64,000 nt of DNA, from contig NZ_JAGIKZ010000002.1 in assembly GCF_017874625.1 (NCBI RefSeq), forward strand, positions 248,001 to 312,000. The letters run 5' to 3'. Below are positions 41,009 to 49,503 of this stretch, in pieces (within the stretch, counting starts at the first letter, position 1; the number at the start of each line of letters is the position of its first letter). The notes beneath the pieces were generated by a model, which did not search any database, was not told where the DNA came from, and was given only the letters and a program-made list of their open reading frames with translations. This DNA comes from Cytobacillus eiseniae. GTDB taxonomy: Bacteria; Bacillota; Bacilli; Bacillales; Cytobacillaceae. Both the position numbers and the translations under genes were made by a program.

Positions 41009-41040
41009 AGCAGATCAGCATAGCTGGTTTGCTTTTTTTA
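41009..41040 (+). terminator. Terminator after ymxH
   Basis: AGCAGATCAGC and GCTGGTTTGCT pair over 11 positions with wobbles around ATA, followed by TTTTTTT. Confidence 0.85.
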
Positions 41041-41076
41041 ATTGATTCCTCTATTTTCTTTTATTCTTTGATGGAA

Positions 41077-41104
41077 AACTCACAGATTTTTGTTTGCATA
41101 CATA
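41077..41104 (+). promoter_or_regulatory. Candidate sigma-K promoter for spoVFA
   Basis: AACT (41077-41080) and CATACATA (41097-41104) are 16 bases apart, matching the sigma-K pattern of AC in the -35 and CATAnnTA in the -10. spoVF is a mother-cell gene pair under sigma-K in B. subtilis, which makes the match plausible. Confidence 0.6.
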
Positions 41105-41168
41105 AGATGTTGAAGTAGTTCAAAATAGATCATTCCTGTACGAATCTTTAGAAGAAGGTGAGGGTTTC

Positions 41169-42065
41169 ATGCTAACAGGGATACAGATTGCAGTAATTGG
41201 CGGAGATGCAAGGCAACTTGAAATCATTCGCAAATTAACAGACCTTGATGCAAAACTTTCTTTGATTGGCTTTGAACAATTAGACCATGCTTTTACAGGA
41301 GCCGTCAAAGAAAAAATAGATGAAGTAGATTTTTCAAGTAAAGATGCCATTATATTACCAGTACCTGGAACAGGTCCAGATGGTCAAATTGAAACAATTT
41401 TTTCAAATGAAAAGGTGTATTTACGAAAGGAAATGCTAATTGAAACACCAGCACATTGTACAGTTTATTCAGGAATTAGCAATGCGTATCTAGACAATAT
41501 TACCAAACTGGCAAATCGCCGTCTTGTACAATTATTTTCAAGGGATGATGTAGCTATTTATAATTCTATTCCAACGGTTGAAGGAACCATTATGATGGCC
41601 ATACAGCATACTGATTTTACAATCCATGGGGCAAATATTGCGGTTCTAGGACTAGGAAGAGTAGGGATGAGTGTTGCTAGAACATTCCAAGCACTTGGAG
41701 CAAAAGTAAAGGTCGGTGCGAGAAAGAGTGAGCATATTGCCAGAATTACGGAGATGGGACTTACTCCCTTTTATTTAAATGACTTAGAAAATGAAGTGAA
41801 GGATACGGATATTTGTATTAATACAATTCCTCATTTAATTGTAACAGCATCAGTCATTTCGAAAATGCCAGTCCACACATTGATCATTGATCTAGCTTCA
41901 AAACCTGGTGGCACGGATTTTAGGTATGCAGAAAAAAGAGGGGTTAAAGCTTTGCTGGCACCTGGTCTTCCAGGGATTGTTGCACCAAAAACAGCAGGGC
42001 AAATCTTGGCGAATGTTCTAACACAATTAATTAAGGATGATATGAATAGCGAAGGAGGAATTTGA
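41169..42065 (+). CDS. spoVFA: Dipicolinate synthase subunit A
   Basis: SpoVFA (DpaA) is the NAD(P)-binding subunit that converts dihydroxytetrahydrodipicolinate to dipicolinic acid in the mother cell; the spore core later stores it with calcium. The 298-residue protein has IAVIGGDARQLEIIRKL at the start and the Rossmann motif VLGLGRVGMSVAR in the middle. GAAGGTGA lies at normal distance. spoVFB follows four bases later. Confidence 0.98.
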   Translation: MLTGIQIAVIGGDARQLEIIRKLTDLDAKLSLIGFEQLDHAFTGAVKEKIDEVDFSSKDAIILPVPGTGPDGQIETIFSNEKVYLRKEMLIETPAHCTVYSGISNAYLDNITKLANRRLVQLFSRDDVAIYNSIPTVEGTIMMAIQHTDFTIHGANIAVLGLGRVGMSVARTFQALGAKVKVGARKSEHIARITEMGLTPFYLNDLENEVKDTDICINTIPHLIVTASVISKMPVHTLIIDLASKPGGTDFRYAEKRGVKALLAPGLPGIVAPKTAGQILANVLTQLIKDDMNSEGGI

Positions 42066-42069
42066 TCAA

Positions 42070-42669
42070 ATGAGTTTAAAAGGGAAGCGTATCGGTTTTG
42101 GTCTGACAGGTTCACATTGTACGTATGATGCAGTATTTCCTGAAATCGAGAAACTAGTACACGCAGGAGCAGAAGTACTGCCAGTCGTTACTTTTACAGT
42201 GAAAAATACGGAAACTAGATTTGGCAAGGGTGAAGATTGGATTCAAAGGATTGAGGACTTAACAGGAAATAAAGTAATTGATTCAATTGTAAAGGCAGAG
42301 CCACTAGGCCCAAAAATCCCTTTGGATTGTATGGTTATCGCGCCATTAACAGGTAGTTCAATGAGTAAGTTTGCGAATGCGATGACAGACTCACCTGTAT
42401 TAATGGCAGCCAAAGCCACTTTACGTAACCAAAAGCCTGTTGTGTTAGGAATATCAACAAATGATGCACTAGGGCTTAATGGAGTTAATTTAATGAGGCT
42501 AATGGCAACGAAGAATATTTATTTTATTCCATATGGTCAGGATGACCCAGAGAAAAAGCCAAATTCAATGGTTGCAAGAATGAGCCAATTATCTGAAACG
42601 ATTGAAATGGCGATTGAAGGAAAACAATTGCAGCCGGTTATTGTGGAAAGGTATAAGGACGGAAATTAG
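42070..42669 (+). CDS. spoVFB: Dipicolinate synthase subunit B
   Basis: SpoVFB (DpaB) is a flavoprotein-fold partner of SpoVFA. The 199-residue protein has GKRIGFGLTGSHCTYDAVFP at the start and MVIAPLTGSSMSKFANAMTD, typical of the flavodoxin-like dipicolinate synthase B family. It is coupled to spoVFA. asd follows after 145 bases with its own promoter, unlike a tight operon. Confidence 0.97.
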   Translation: MSLKGKRIGFGLTGSHCTYDAVFPEIEKLVHAGAEVLPVVTFTVKNTETRFGKGEDWIQRIEDLTGNKVIDSIVKAEPLGPKIPLDCMVIAPLTGSSMSKFANAMTDSPVLMAAKATLRNQKPVVLGISTNDALGLNGVNLMRLMATKNIYFIPYGQDDPEKKPNSMVARMSQLSETIEMAIEGKQLQPVIVERYKDGN

Positions 42670-42680
42670 CCCCTGTTTAT

Positions 42681-42779
42681 TCTAGCAAAAAGTTTATTAC
42701 TTTAAAGAGCGAATATGTTAAAATGAATGTTATTATAAGAAAATTCTTTCATCATATTTCCAGCTATCTTTTTGCTAGA
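42681..42779 (+). repeat. 12-bp inverted repeat around the asd promoter
   Basis: TCTAGCAAAAAG (42681-42692) is perfectly repeated in reverse complement as CTTTTTGCTAGA (42768-42779). Inside, AATATG and CATATT (42712-42717 and 42752-42757) are also complementary. The structure encloses the asd promoter. On a spoVFA-derived transcript it could fold as a long stem; on DNA it could be a binding or pairing site. Confidence 0.55.
42697..42724 (+). promoter_or_regulatory. Sigma-A promoter for asd
   Basis: TTACTT (42697-42702) and TAAAAT (42719-42724) are 16 bases apart with a TGT extended -10. It would allow growth-phase expression of asd-dapG-dapA independently of the sporulation genes upstream. 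Confidence 0.6.
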
Positions 42780-42814
42780 AAACGAGAATTCATTGTGGAA
42801 AAGGGGAGCTTAAA

Positions 42815-43861
42815 TTGCAGAAAAAAGGATACCATATAGCCGTACTTGGAGCAACTGGTGCAGTTGGGCAGCAAATGCTAAAAACACTCGAAATAAAGGA
42901 CTTTCCAATTTCAAAACTAACCTTATTATCTTCGGCACGATCAGCAGGAAAGAAGGTACAATTTAAGGGGATTGAGCATACGGTAGAAGAGGTTAATCCT
43001 GAAAGCTTTGCTGGTGTTGATATTGCGTTGTTCAGTGCTGGGGGTAGTGTTTCTAAAGAATATGCAGAGCACGCCAAAAGACATGGAGCAATTGTTGTTG
43101 ATAACACGAGTGCTTTTCGTATGGATAAAAATGTTCCACTTGTCGTTCCTGAGGTAAATGAGCAAGATCTTTTTAATCATCAAGGGATAATCGCGAATCC
43201 GAATTGTTCAACAATCCAGATGGTCGTTGCACTCGAACCTATTAGACAAACTTACGGTCTAAGTAAGGTCATTGTTTCAACGTATCAAGCTGTTTCTGGA
43301 TCAGGTACTGCAGCTGTTGAAGAACTATATGAACAAACTAAAGCGATCATTCATAATGAAGAATATACCCCAGAAATTTTACCTGTGAAAGGGGATAAGA
43401 AGCATTATCAAATTGCCTTTAACGCGATCCCACAAATCGATCTGTTTATGGAGAACGGTTATACGTTTGAAGAAATGAAAATGATCAATGAAACAAAGAA
43501 GATTATGAATCTGCCTAATCTGCATGTGGCAGCTACATGTGTCCGTTTGCCAGTACCGACTGGTCATTCAGAATCCATCTATTTTGAAGTGGATAAGGCA
43601 GATATAACACCGCAAAATATAAAAGATTTATTGGCAGATGCACCTGGGGTTGAATTGCAAGATGACCCTCTGAATCAAGTGTATCCAATGCCAGCTAATT
43701 GTGTGGACAAAAGTGAAGTTTTTATTGGCAGAATTCGTAAAGACCTAGACGAGGTGAGAGGATTTCATATGTGGGTTGTCTCAGATAATCTCCTTAAGGG
43801 TGCAGCATGGAATTCTGTTCAAATTGCAGAAAGCCTCATTAAATTAGGTATTGTCAAGTGA
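42815..43861 (+). CDS. asd: Aspartate-semialdehyde dehydrogenase
   Basis: Asd reduces aspartyl phosphate to the semialdehyde, the branch point to lysine, diaminopimelate, dipicolinate, threonine and methionine. The 348-residue protein has the NADP-binding [13 protein letters not shown] and the active-site Cys131 in NPNCSTIQM. The start is TTG with AAGGGGAGC upstream. dapG and dapA follow in the lysine-branch cluster. Confidence 0.97.
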   Translation: MQKKGYHIAVLGATGAVGQQMLKTLEIKDFPISKLTLLSSARSAGKKVQFKGIEHTVEEVNPESFAGVDIALFSAGGSVSKEYAEHAKRHGAIVVDNTSAFRMDKNVPLVVPEVNEQDLFNHQGIIANPNCSTIQMVVALEPIRQTYGLSKVIVSTYQAVSGSGTAAVEELYEQTKAIIHNEEYTPEILPVKGDKKHYQIAFNAIPQIDLFMENGYTFEEMKMINETKKIMNLPNLHVAATCVRLPVPTGHSESIYFEVDKADITPQNIKDLLADAPGVELQDDPLNQVYPMPANCVDKSEVFIGRIRKDLDEVRGFHMWVVSDNLLKGAAWNSVQIAESLIKLGIVK

Positions 43862-43901
43862 AAATGACGAACCATCATAAATGAATATAAAGTAAACAAT
43901 C

Positions 43902-43980
43902 AGCCTAAGCTTTGTTGTTATGTTACAAATTGCCTCTATTCTTCGTTCTAATTCATTGTACTTGCTAAGTTAGGCTTCCT
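43902..43980 (+). other. Long-loop hairpin between asd and dapG
   Basis: AGCCTAAGC (43902-43910) can pair with GC and TTAGGCT (43964-43976), enclosing about 55 bases, followed by TCCTTTT. It might be a weak terminator or a leader element; it is not a recognisable lysine riboswitch, which is far larger. Confidence 0.3.
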
Positions 43981-44027
43981 TTTAGAGCCAGTGACTTTTA
44001 CAAAAGAGACATCTCAGAGGTGTAACA

Positions 44028-45275
44028 ATGAAAATAATTGTCCAAAAGTTTGGAGGCACATCTGTACGTACGCAAGAAAGCCGTGCATATGCTTTAAAAC
44101 ATATAAAAAAGGCATTAGCCGACGGATATAAGCTCGTTATTGTTGTTTCTGCTATGGGAAGAACAGGAGATCCATATGCAACGGATACATTGCTATCACT
44201 CGTAAATACAGATAATATGTTAATTAATAAAAGAGAAAATGATCTTCTATTATCTTGTGGTGAAATCATTTCTAGTATTGTGTTTACAAATATGTTAGTA
44301 GAGAATGGGATTAAAGCAACTGCATTAACAGGAGCGCAAGCAGGATTTAGAACGAATAATGATCATACAAATGCAAAAATAATTGATATGAAGTGTGATA
44401 GACTACTTAAAGAATTAGAAGATAGAGATTGTGTTGTGGTTGCTGGTTTTCAAGGTGCTGCAAAAAATGGGGATATAACAACAATTGGCAGAGGCGGAAG
44501 TGATACTTCTGCTGCTGCATTAGGTGTTGCGCTAAATGCGGAATGGATCGACATATTCACAGATGTTGATGGAATAATGACTGCTGATCCGCGTATTGCA
44601 GAAAATGCCCGTCCTCTTTCAGTTGTCACATATACAGAGGTATGTAATATGGCCTATCAGGGAGCGAAGGTCATCCATCCAAGAGCAGTTGAAATGGCTA
44701 TGCAAGCTAAGGTGCCAATGCGAATCCGATCTAATTATTCAGATAGTCTAGGAACTCTAGTGACAGCCTTAACAAAGGAAAAGCATGGGATTGACATTAA
44801 GGAGCGGTTAGTAACTGGAATTGCGCATCTTTCACATGTTACTCAAATTAAGGTAGTTGCGAAAAAGAATCAATATAATTTACAAGCTGAAGTTTTTCAG
44901 GCGATGGCAAATGAAAGCATTAGTGTAGATTTTATTAATATTTATCCAAATGGAGTGAATTACACAGTAACAAAAGAGATGACTGATAAGGCACTTTCCA
45001 TTCTTAAACAGCTCGGCCATCATCCAATGGTGGAAGTTGAATGTGCGAAAGTATCAATTGTTGGTGCTGGAATGCAAGGTGTACCAGGAGTGGCATCTAA
45101 AATAGTCACTGCTCTATCTGAACAAGGGATTCGAATTTTACAATCAGCAGATAGTCATACGACGATATGGGTGCTTGTTAAGCAGGACGATTTAGTTAAA
45201 GCCGTTAATGCACTGCATGATGCTTTTGAGCTTGATAAAGAAATTGGTTTTGAAAGTAAGTTAAAAAGAACATGA
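44028..45275 (+). CDS. dapG: Aspartate kinase (DapG type)
   Basis: Aspartate kinase starts the aspartate pathway. The 415-residue protein has the catalytic KFGGTSV motif near the N-terminus, the TTIGRGGSDTSAAALG segment, and two C-terminal ACT domains (from about residue 270), which bind the feedback inhibitor. Position between asd and dapA matches B. subtilis DapG, the diaminopimelate-sensitive isozyme; inhibitor specificity cannot be read from sequence here. Confidence 0.95.
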   Translation: MKIIVQKFGGTSVRTQESRAYALKHIKKALADGYKLVIVVSAMGRTGDPYATDTLLSLVNTDNMLINKRENDLLLSCGEIISSIVFTNMLVENGIKATALTGAQAGFRTNNDHTNAKIIDMKCDRLLKELEDRDCVVVAGFQGAAKNGDITTIGRGGSDTSAAALGVALNAEWIDIFTDVDGIMTADPRIAENARPLSVVTYTEVCNMAYQGAKVIHPRAVEMAMQAKVPMRIRSNYSDSLGTLVTALTKEKHGIDIKERLVTGIAHLSHVTQIKVVAKKNQYNLQAEVFQAMANESISVDFINIYPNGVNYTVTKEMTDKALSILKQLGHHPMVEVECAKVSIVGAGMQGVPGVASKIVTALSEQGIRILQSADSHTTIWVLVKQDDLVKAVNALHDAFELDKEIGFESKLKRT

Positions 45276-45301
45276 TTTTTGTTGTATAAGGGAGTGTAAG
45301 A

Positions 45302-46183
45302 ATGATATTTTTTGGGCGAGTTTCAACAGCAATGGTTACACCATTTGATATAAAAGGACATATTGATTTTCCAAAAACAACGCAGCTTATTAATCATCTA
45401 ATTGATAATGGAACAGAGTCCATCGTTGTAGCGGGAACGACTGGTGAATCACCAACATTATCTAAGGAAGAAAAGCTTGCATTATTTCAGCATGTGATAA
45501 AGGTTGTGAACAAGCGAGTACCTGTCATCGCTGGTACAGGCAGCAATGATACGTATGCATCGATTGAACTTACGAAAAAGGCAGAACAACTTGGTGTAGA
45601 TGCCATTATGGTTGTTGCTCCTTATTATAGTAAACCGAATCAAGAAGGACTATATCAGCATTTTAAAGCAATTGCGGAAAATACAAAGCTTCCTGTCATG
45701 GTTTATAATATTCCAGGCAGAGCAGCAATCAACATTGCACCTGAAACGATTATCCGTCTTTCTAAAATTGAAAACATTGTTGCTGTTAAAGAAGCAAGTG
45801 GTGATCTAAATGCGATGGCAAAAATTATTGCAGGAACAGATCCTGAATTCTTACTTTATAGTGGGGATGATGGATTAACGGTACCTGTCTTGGCAATTGG
45901 AGGAGATGGAGTCGTCTCGGTGGCTTCTCACGTAATAGGGAATGAAATGCAAACGATGATTCAAGCATTTCTAAATGGAGAAAATAAAAAGGCGGCAGCA
46001 CTTCACCGACAGCTTCTTCCATTAATGGAAGGGCTCTTTAAGGCACCAAGCCCAGTTCCTGTTAAAACAGCACTTCAATTAAAAGGGCTTAATGTAGGAT
46101 CGGTTCGACTGCCATTAGTGCCATTAACGGAAAAGGAAAGAAATGACTTGATTGCCTTATTTAAGACAAACGCTCTTTCCTAA
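45302..46183 (+). CDS. dapA: 4-hydroxy-tetrahydrodipicolinate synthase
   Basis: DapA condenses pyruvate with aspartate semialdehyde, the first step to diaminopimelate and dipicolinate. The 293-residue TIM-barrel protein has GTTGESPTL, the catalytic Tyr in VMVYNIPGR, and the Schiff-base Lys163 in VAVKEASGD. GGGAGTG lies before the ATG. It closes the asd-dapG-dapA unit. Confidence 0.98.
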   Translation: MIFFGRVSTAMVTPFDIKGHIDFPKTTQLINHLIDNGTESIVVAGTTGESPTLSKEEKLALFQHVIKVVNKRVPVIAGTGSNDTYASIELTKKAEQLGVDAIMVVAPYYSKPNQEGLYQHFKAIAENTKLPVMVYNIPGRAAINIAPETIIRLSKIENIVAVKEASGDLNAMAKIIAGTDPEFLLYSGDDGLTVPVLAIGGDGVVSVASHVIGNEMQTMIQAFLNGENKKAAALHRQLLPLMEGLFKAPSPVPVKTALQLKGLNVGSVRLPLVPLTEKERNDLIALFKTNALS

Positions 46184-46235
46184 AAGATTGTTGTTTTTAA
46201 ATCAATTGTTAGAATGAATGGTTTACTAATAGGTT

Positions 46236-46367
46236 GGTTGATTGGAACGGAAGGTGCGAGACTCCTGCGGGATGCGTAGGACAGCTGAGACCCCGCAGGA
46301 GCGTGAGCGACGAGGAGGCTCAGCGCCTACCCCGCGGAAAGGGAGCAACCTGGAGTGGAAATCAACC
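46236..46367 (+). repeat. Bacillaceae-type GC-rich hairpin repeat
   Basis: The 132-base element has 8-base terminal inverted repeats, GGTTGATT (46236) and AATCAACC (ending 46367). It contains a perfect ten-base-pair stem, CTCCTGCGGG (46262-46271) with CCCGCAGGAG (46292-46301), and further GC-rich pairs. It is much more GC-rich than its surroundings. I recall near-identical sequences scattered through many Bacillaceae genomes. It is not coding. Confidence 0.8.
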
Positions 46368-46437
46368 TTTACCAAAATTATGTGTAAAATAGCAACAATG
46401 TTTTCGAAACAGTAAAACAAAATCAATAAAATGCTTC

Positions 46438-46472
46438 AAGCTGATCAGGTGCATGCTTCTGATCAGCTTTTT
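46438..46472 (+). terminator. Terminator after dapA
   Basis: AAGCTGATCAG and CTGATCAGCTT pair perfectly around a ten-base loop, followed by TTT. It lies after the repeat and before rnjB. Confidence 0.9.
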
Positions 46473-46586
46473 ACATTTAGAAAGAAGTTGTTTGGCGACG
46501 AATTAGCTTATTAACGCATAGCAGGTTTGTTACTCAACAGGTTTATACCATTCACTTTTGTTATTTTATTTGTTTCCTCCTTCAAG

Positions 46587-46592
46587 TATAAT
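46587..46592 (+). promoter_or_regulatory. Candidate -10 element for rnjB
   Basis: A consensus TATAAT lies about 50 bases before rnjB. The matching -35 (TTTATT at 46565-46570, 16 bases upstream) is weak. Confidence 0.4.
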
Positions 46593-46643
46593 ATTGGTAA
46601 CTGATCTAAGGTCGGACTAAGAAATTGTGGGAGGAAGTTTACA

Positions 46644-48311
46644 TTGAACAGACAAAAGAATCAGAGCATCAAGATTATGGTGTTAGGTGGAGTAAATGAA
46701 TTCGGAAAAAATATGTATCTAGTTGAGATAGATGAAGATATTTTTGTATTAGACGCGGGATTGATGCTTCCAGAAAATGAAATGCTCGGAATTGATATTG
46801 TCATACCTGATATTACTTATCTCATTCACAATAAGGAGAGGGTCCAAGGGATCTTTTTGACTCATGGACATGAAGATCATATTGGAGCACTCTCATATAT
46901 TGTAAGAGAACTTAATGTGCCTATTTACGGAACGAGACTAACAATTGCAATAGCAAAAGCAAAGGTAAAGCAGCAGGGATATAAAGGAAAGCCGAATTTT
47001 ATAGAAATTTCTACTGATTCCTTTTTGGAATTTCAGTCAGCACAGGTTTCGTTTTATCATACGACACATAGCATTCCTGATAGTGTCGGCATTTGTATCC
47101 ATACAACGGAAGGAAATATTGTGTACACAGGTGATTTTAAATTTGATCAGGCAGCAACAAACTTTTATCGGACGGACATTCAAAAAATAGCTCAGATTGG
47201 TGGAGAAGGCGTTCTCTGTCTTTTATCAGATAGCACAGAGGCGGAGAAACCGGGCTATACTCAATCTGAATCAAAGGTAGTCAAACAAGTGATCGATTCA
47301 TTTGTTCATGCACCTGGTAGAATAATTGCCGCTTCCTTTGCATCAGACCTAATAAGAATTCAACATATTTTCGATGCTGCAAAGGAGAGTCAGCGAAAAG
47401 TAGCCATCATTGGCAATTTCACACAAACAGCTGTTGATATTGCCATTCAGTATGAGTATTTACATATTGCTGATGATATATTAATTCCGTTTGGAGACAT
47501 TCATACATATCCTGATGATGAAATTGTCTTATTGACAACAGGTATTCAAGGAGAGCCAATTGAAGTACTCCAGAAAATGGCGAAACAAACACATAAGCAA
47601 GTAACAATAAAAAAAGGGGACACAGTCCTTTTAGCGGCATCGCCACTTCGAGGAAGTGAAGTAATCATTTCAAGAACAATTGATATGCTCTACCGTGCAG
47701 GGGCAAATGTAATTTCTGGAAAAGGTACCTTTAACACATCAAGCCATGGAAGCCAAGAAGAGTTAAAGTTTATGATTAATTTAATGAAGCCATCTTTCTT
47801 TATTCCAGTGCATGGTGAATACAGGATGCTAAAGGCGCATGCTAAAATTGCGAAAGAATGTGGGTTAAAAGATAATCAAATCGTTATCCCTGAAAAAGGA
47901 GATGTGCTGGAGATTGCGGAAGGAAGCATTCGTCCAGCCGGAAGAATCCCTTCTGGCAATGTATTAATAGATGGCAGTGGGGTGGGAGATGTAGGAAATA
48001 TCGTCTTAAGAGATAGAAAGCTTCTTTCACAGGATGGGATTCTCTTAGTCGTTGTGACGCTGAATAAAAAGGAAAAAAAGATTTCTGCGGGACCAGAAAT
48101 TATTTCTAGAGGGTTTGTTTATGTGAGAGAATCTGAGGAACTGCTAGTAGAGGCGACGAACAGAGTCCGAGAAATAGTAGTGAAAAGCATTTCTAAAGAT
48201 TCGTTTGATTGGAATGGGATTAAACAAGAAATGAGAGATGAATTGAATCAATATTTTTATGAGAAAACAAAACGCAGACCAATGATTTTACCTATTATTA
48301 TGGAAGTTTAA
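46644..48311 (+). CDS. rnjB: Ribonuclease J2
   Basis: RNase J2 forms a complex with RNase J1 for 5'-3' exonuclease and endonuclease activity. The 555-residue metallo-beta-lactamase/beta-CASP protein has the motif HGHEDH at residues 74-79 (metal ligands His74, His76, Asp78, His79), then YTGDFKFD and a beta-CASP domain with SSHGSQEEL. The start is TTG after GGGAGGA. The 555-residue length and position before tepA match B. subtilis RnjB. Confidence 0.96.
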   Translation: MNRQKNQSIKIMVLGGVNEFGKNMYLVEIDEDIFVLDAGLMLPENEMLGIDIVIPDITYLIHNKERVQGIFLTHGHEDHIGALSYIVRELNVPIYGTRLTIAIAKAKVKQQGYKGKPNFIEISTDSFLEFQSAQVSFYHTTHSIPDSVGICIHTTEGNIVYTGDFKFDQAATNFYRTDIQKIAQIGGEGVLCLLSDSTEAEKPGYTQSESKVVKQVIDSFVHAPGRIIAASFASDLIRIQHIFDAAKESQRKVAIIGNFTQTAVDIAIQYEYLHIADDILIPFGDIHTYPDDEIVLLTTGIQGEPIEVLQKMAKQTHKQVTIKKGDTVLLAASPLRGSEVIISRTIDMLYRAGANVISGKGTFNTSSHGSQEELKFMINLMKPSFFIPVHGEYRMLKAHAKIAKECGLKDNQIVIPEKGDVLEIAEGSIRPAGRIPSGNVLIDGSGVGDVGNIVLRDRKLLSQDGILLVVVTLNKKEKKISAGPEIISRGFVYVRESEELLVEATNRVREIVVKSISKDSFDWNGIKQEMRDELNQYFYEKTKRRPMILPIIMEV

Positions 48312-48394
48312 TCTTTCCTGAGAATTAAATGCCCTTCAACGACCATACTAAAATTATATGGCTTCTATTTATTAGTTTGAAGGGAGAAGATAGA

Positions 48395-49147
48395 ATGGGA
48401 AAAAATGAAAAAAGGCAAAATGAATCACAAAATGATGGACAAGATCAACCAAAAGAAGAACAATCTTCAAGTTTAATTGATAAAATTCAACAGCTAGGAC
48501 AAACGAATGTTCCACAGTTGTCTCAAGATTCCAAGATTCACTGTTTGACGATTGTAGGTCAAATTGAGGGGCATATGCAGCTTCCGCCACAAAATAAAAC
48601 GACGAAATATGAGCATCTTATTCCGCAAATTGTAGCTATTGAGCAAAATCCAAAAATAGAAGGATTATTAGTCATTTTGAATACAGTTGGTGGCGATGTT
48701 GAGGCAGGATTAGCCATTTCTGAAATGCTTTCTTCATTATCAAAACCGACTGTTTCAATTGTACTTGGTGGAGGTCATTCAATTGGTGTGCCAATTGCCG
48801 TTTCCTGTGATTATTCCTTTATAGCAGAAACAGCGACAATGACGATCCATCCAATCAGACTAACAGGGCTTGTAATCGGTGTTCCTGCTACATTTGAATA
48901 TTTAGATAAAATGCAGGAACGAGTCATTAATTTTGTGACAAAGCATTCAAATGTATCAGAAGAACAATTTAAAGAGCTTATGTTTGCGAAAGGGAATTTA
49001 ACAAGGGATATTGGAACAAACGTAGTTGGTCCAGATGCAGTTGAATATGGGTTAATTGATGGAGTCGGAGGCATTGGACCAGCAATTAAAAAGCTGAATG
49101 AATTGATTGATATAAATAAAGAAAGTGAAGAGGGGATTGTGCAATGA
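48395..49147 (+). CDS. tepA: TepA, ClpP-like serine protease
   Basis: The 250-residue protein belongs to the ClpP-like translocation-enhancing protease family. An N-terminal charged region (about residues 1-35) precedes the ClpP/crotonase fold with [16 protein letters not shown] and the nucleophile region [14 protein letters not shown], followed by [11 protein letters not shown]. The ATG at 48395 follows AAGGGAG; earlier in-frame starts lack a site. TepA is proposed to cut secretion-related peptides in spores. ylzJ overlaps its end. Confidence 0.92.
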   Translation: MGKNEKRQNESQNDGQDQPKEEQSSSLIDKIQQLGQTNVPQLSQDSKIHCLTIVGQIEGHMQLPPQNKTTKYEHLIPQIVAIEQNPKIEGLLVILNTVGGDVEAGLAISEMLSSLSKPTVSIVLGGGHSIGVPIAVSCDYSFIAETATMTIHPIRLTGLVIGVPATFEYLDKMQERVINFVTKHSNVSEEQFKELMFAKGNLTRDIGTNVVGPDAVEYGLIDGVGGIGPAIKKLNELIDINKESEEGIVQ

Positions 49148-49356
49148 TTTTGTATACATCGATGCCCCACGAGCTTATTTTTCCAACAGAAATGAATGAA
49201 TATGATAAGCAAAAAGTTGTTTCTTATGAAGGCACCTCTCTTCTAGTAGAAATGACTGAAGGAAATAATTGTACAGTTTTGCGGGTAATGAGCAGTGATC
49301 CAGCCGATTTCATGAATGAAAAATTTTCTCCAGGTGCAAAAATAACTTTAACATAA
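49144..49356 (+). CDS. ylzJ: YlzJ-like small protein
   Basis: This 70-residue protein matches YlzJ by size and position between tepA and spoIIIE, and has the start [14 protein letters not shown]. Function is unknown. Its ATG overlaps the tepA stop, so the two are co-translated. Confidence 0.8.
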   Translation: MILYTSMPHELIFPTEMNEYDKQKVVSYEGTSLLVEMTEGNNCTVLRVMSSDPADFMNEKFSPGAKITLT

Positions 49357-49374
49357 CAGAGTCTAGGTGCGTTA

Positions 49375-49383
49375 TGGTATAAT
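49375..49383 (+). promoter_or_regulatory. Extended -10 promoter element upstream of spoIIIE
   Basis: TGGTATAAT is a perfect TGnTATAAT element 18 bases after the ylzJ stop. No good -35 element is visible. Confidence 0.6.
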
Positions 49384-49395
49384 AGAGAGTAACTT

Positions 49396-49425
49396 CAGAG
49401 CAGCCAAAATTGGCTGCTTTCTTCT
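49396..49425 (+). terminator. Hairpin between ylzJ and spoIIIE
   Basis: AGCAGCCA and TGGCTGCT form an eight-base-pair stem around AAAT, followed by TTCTTCTTTC. It could end tepA-ylzJ transcription, but it lies within 10-15 bases after the expected start of the promoter at 49375. Confidence 0.7.
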
Positions 49426-49503
49426 TTCGTTTATCAAAAAATGCATGATTCTTATGATTTTTGTTTAATATGGAAATAAGTAGAAAATAAATTAGGTGAT
49501 TAG

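Noticed and set aside
43862-44027. Lysine riboswitch upstream of dapG
   Set aside because: The gap is too short and lacks the multi-stem core of the lysine riboswitch; only one long-loop stem is seen.
46226-46426. Minus-strand open frame across the GC-rich repeat
   Set aside because: It exists only because the repeat lacks stops in that frame; there is no ribosome binding site or family match.
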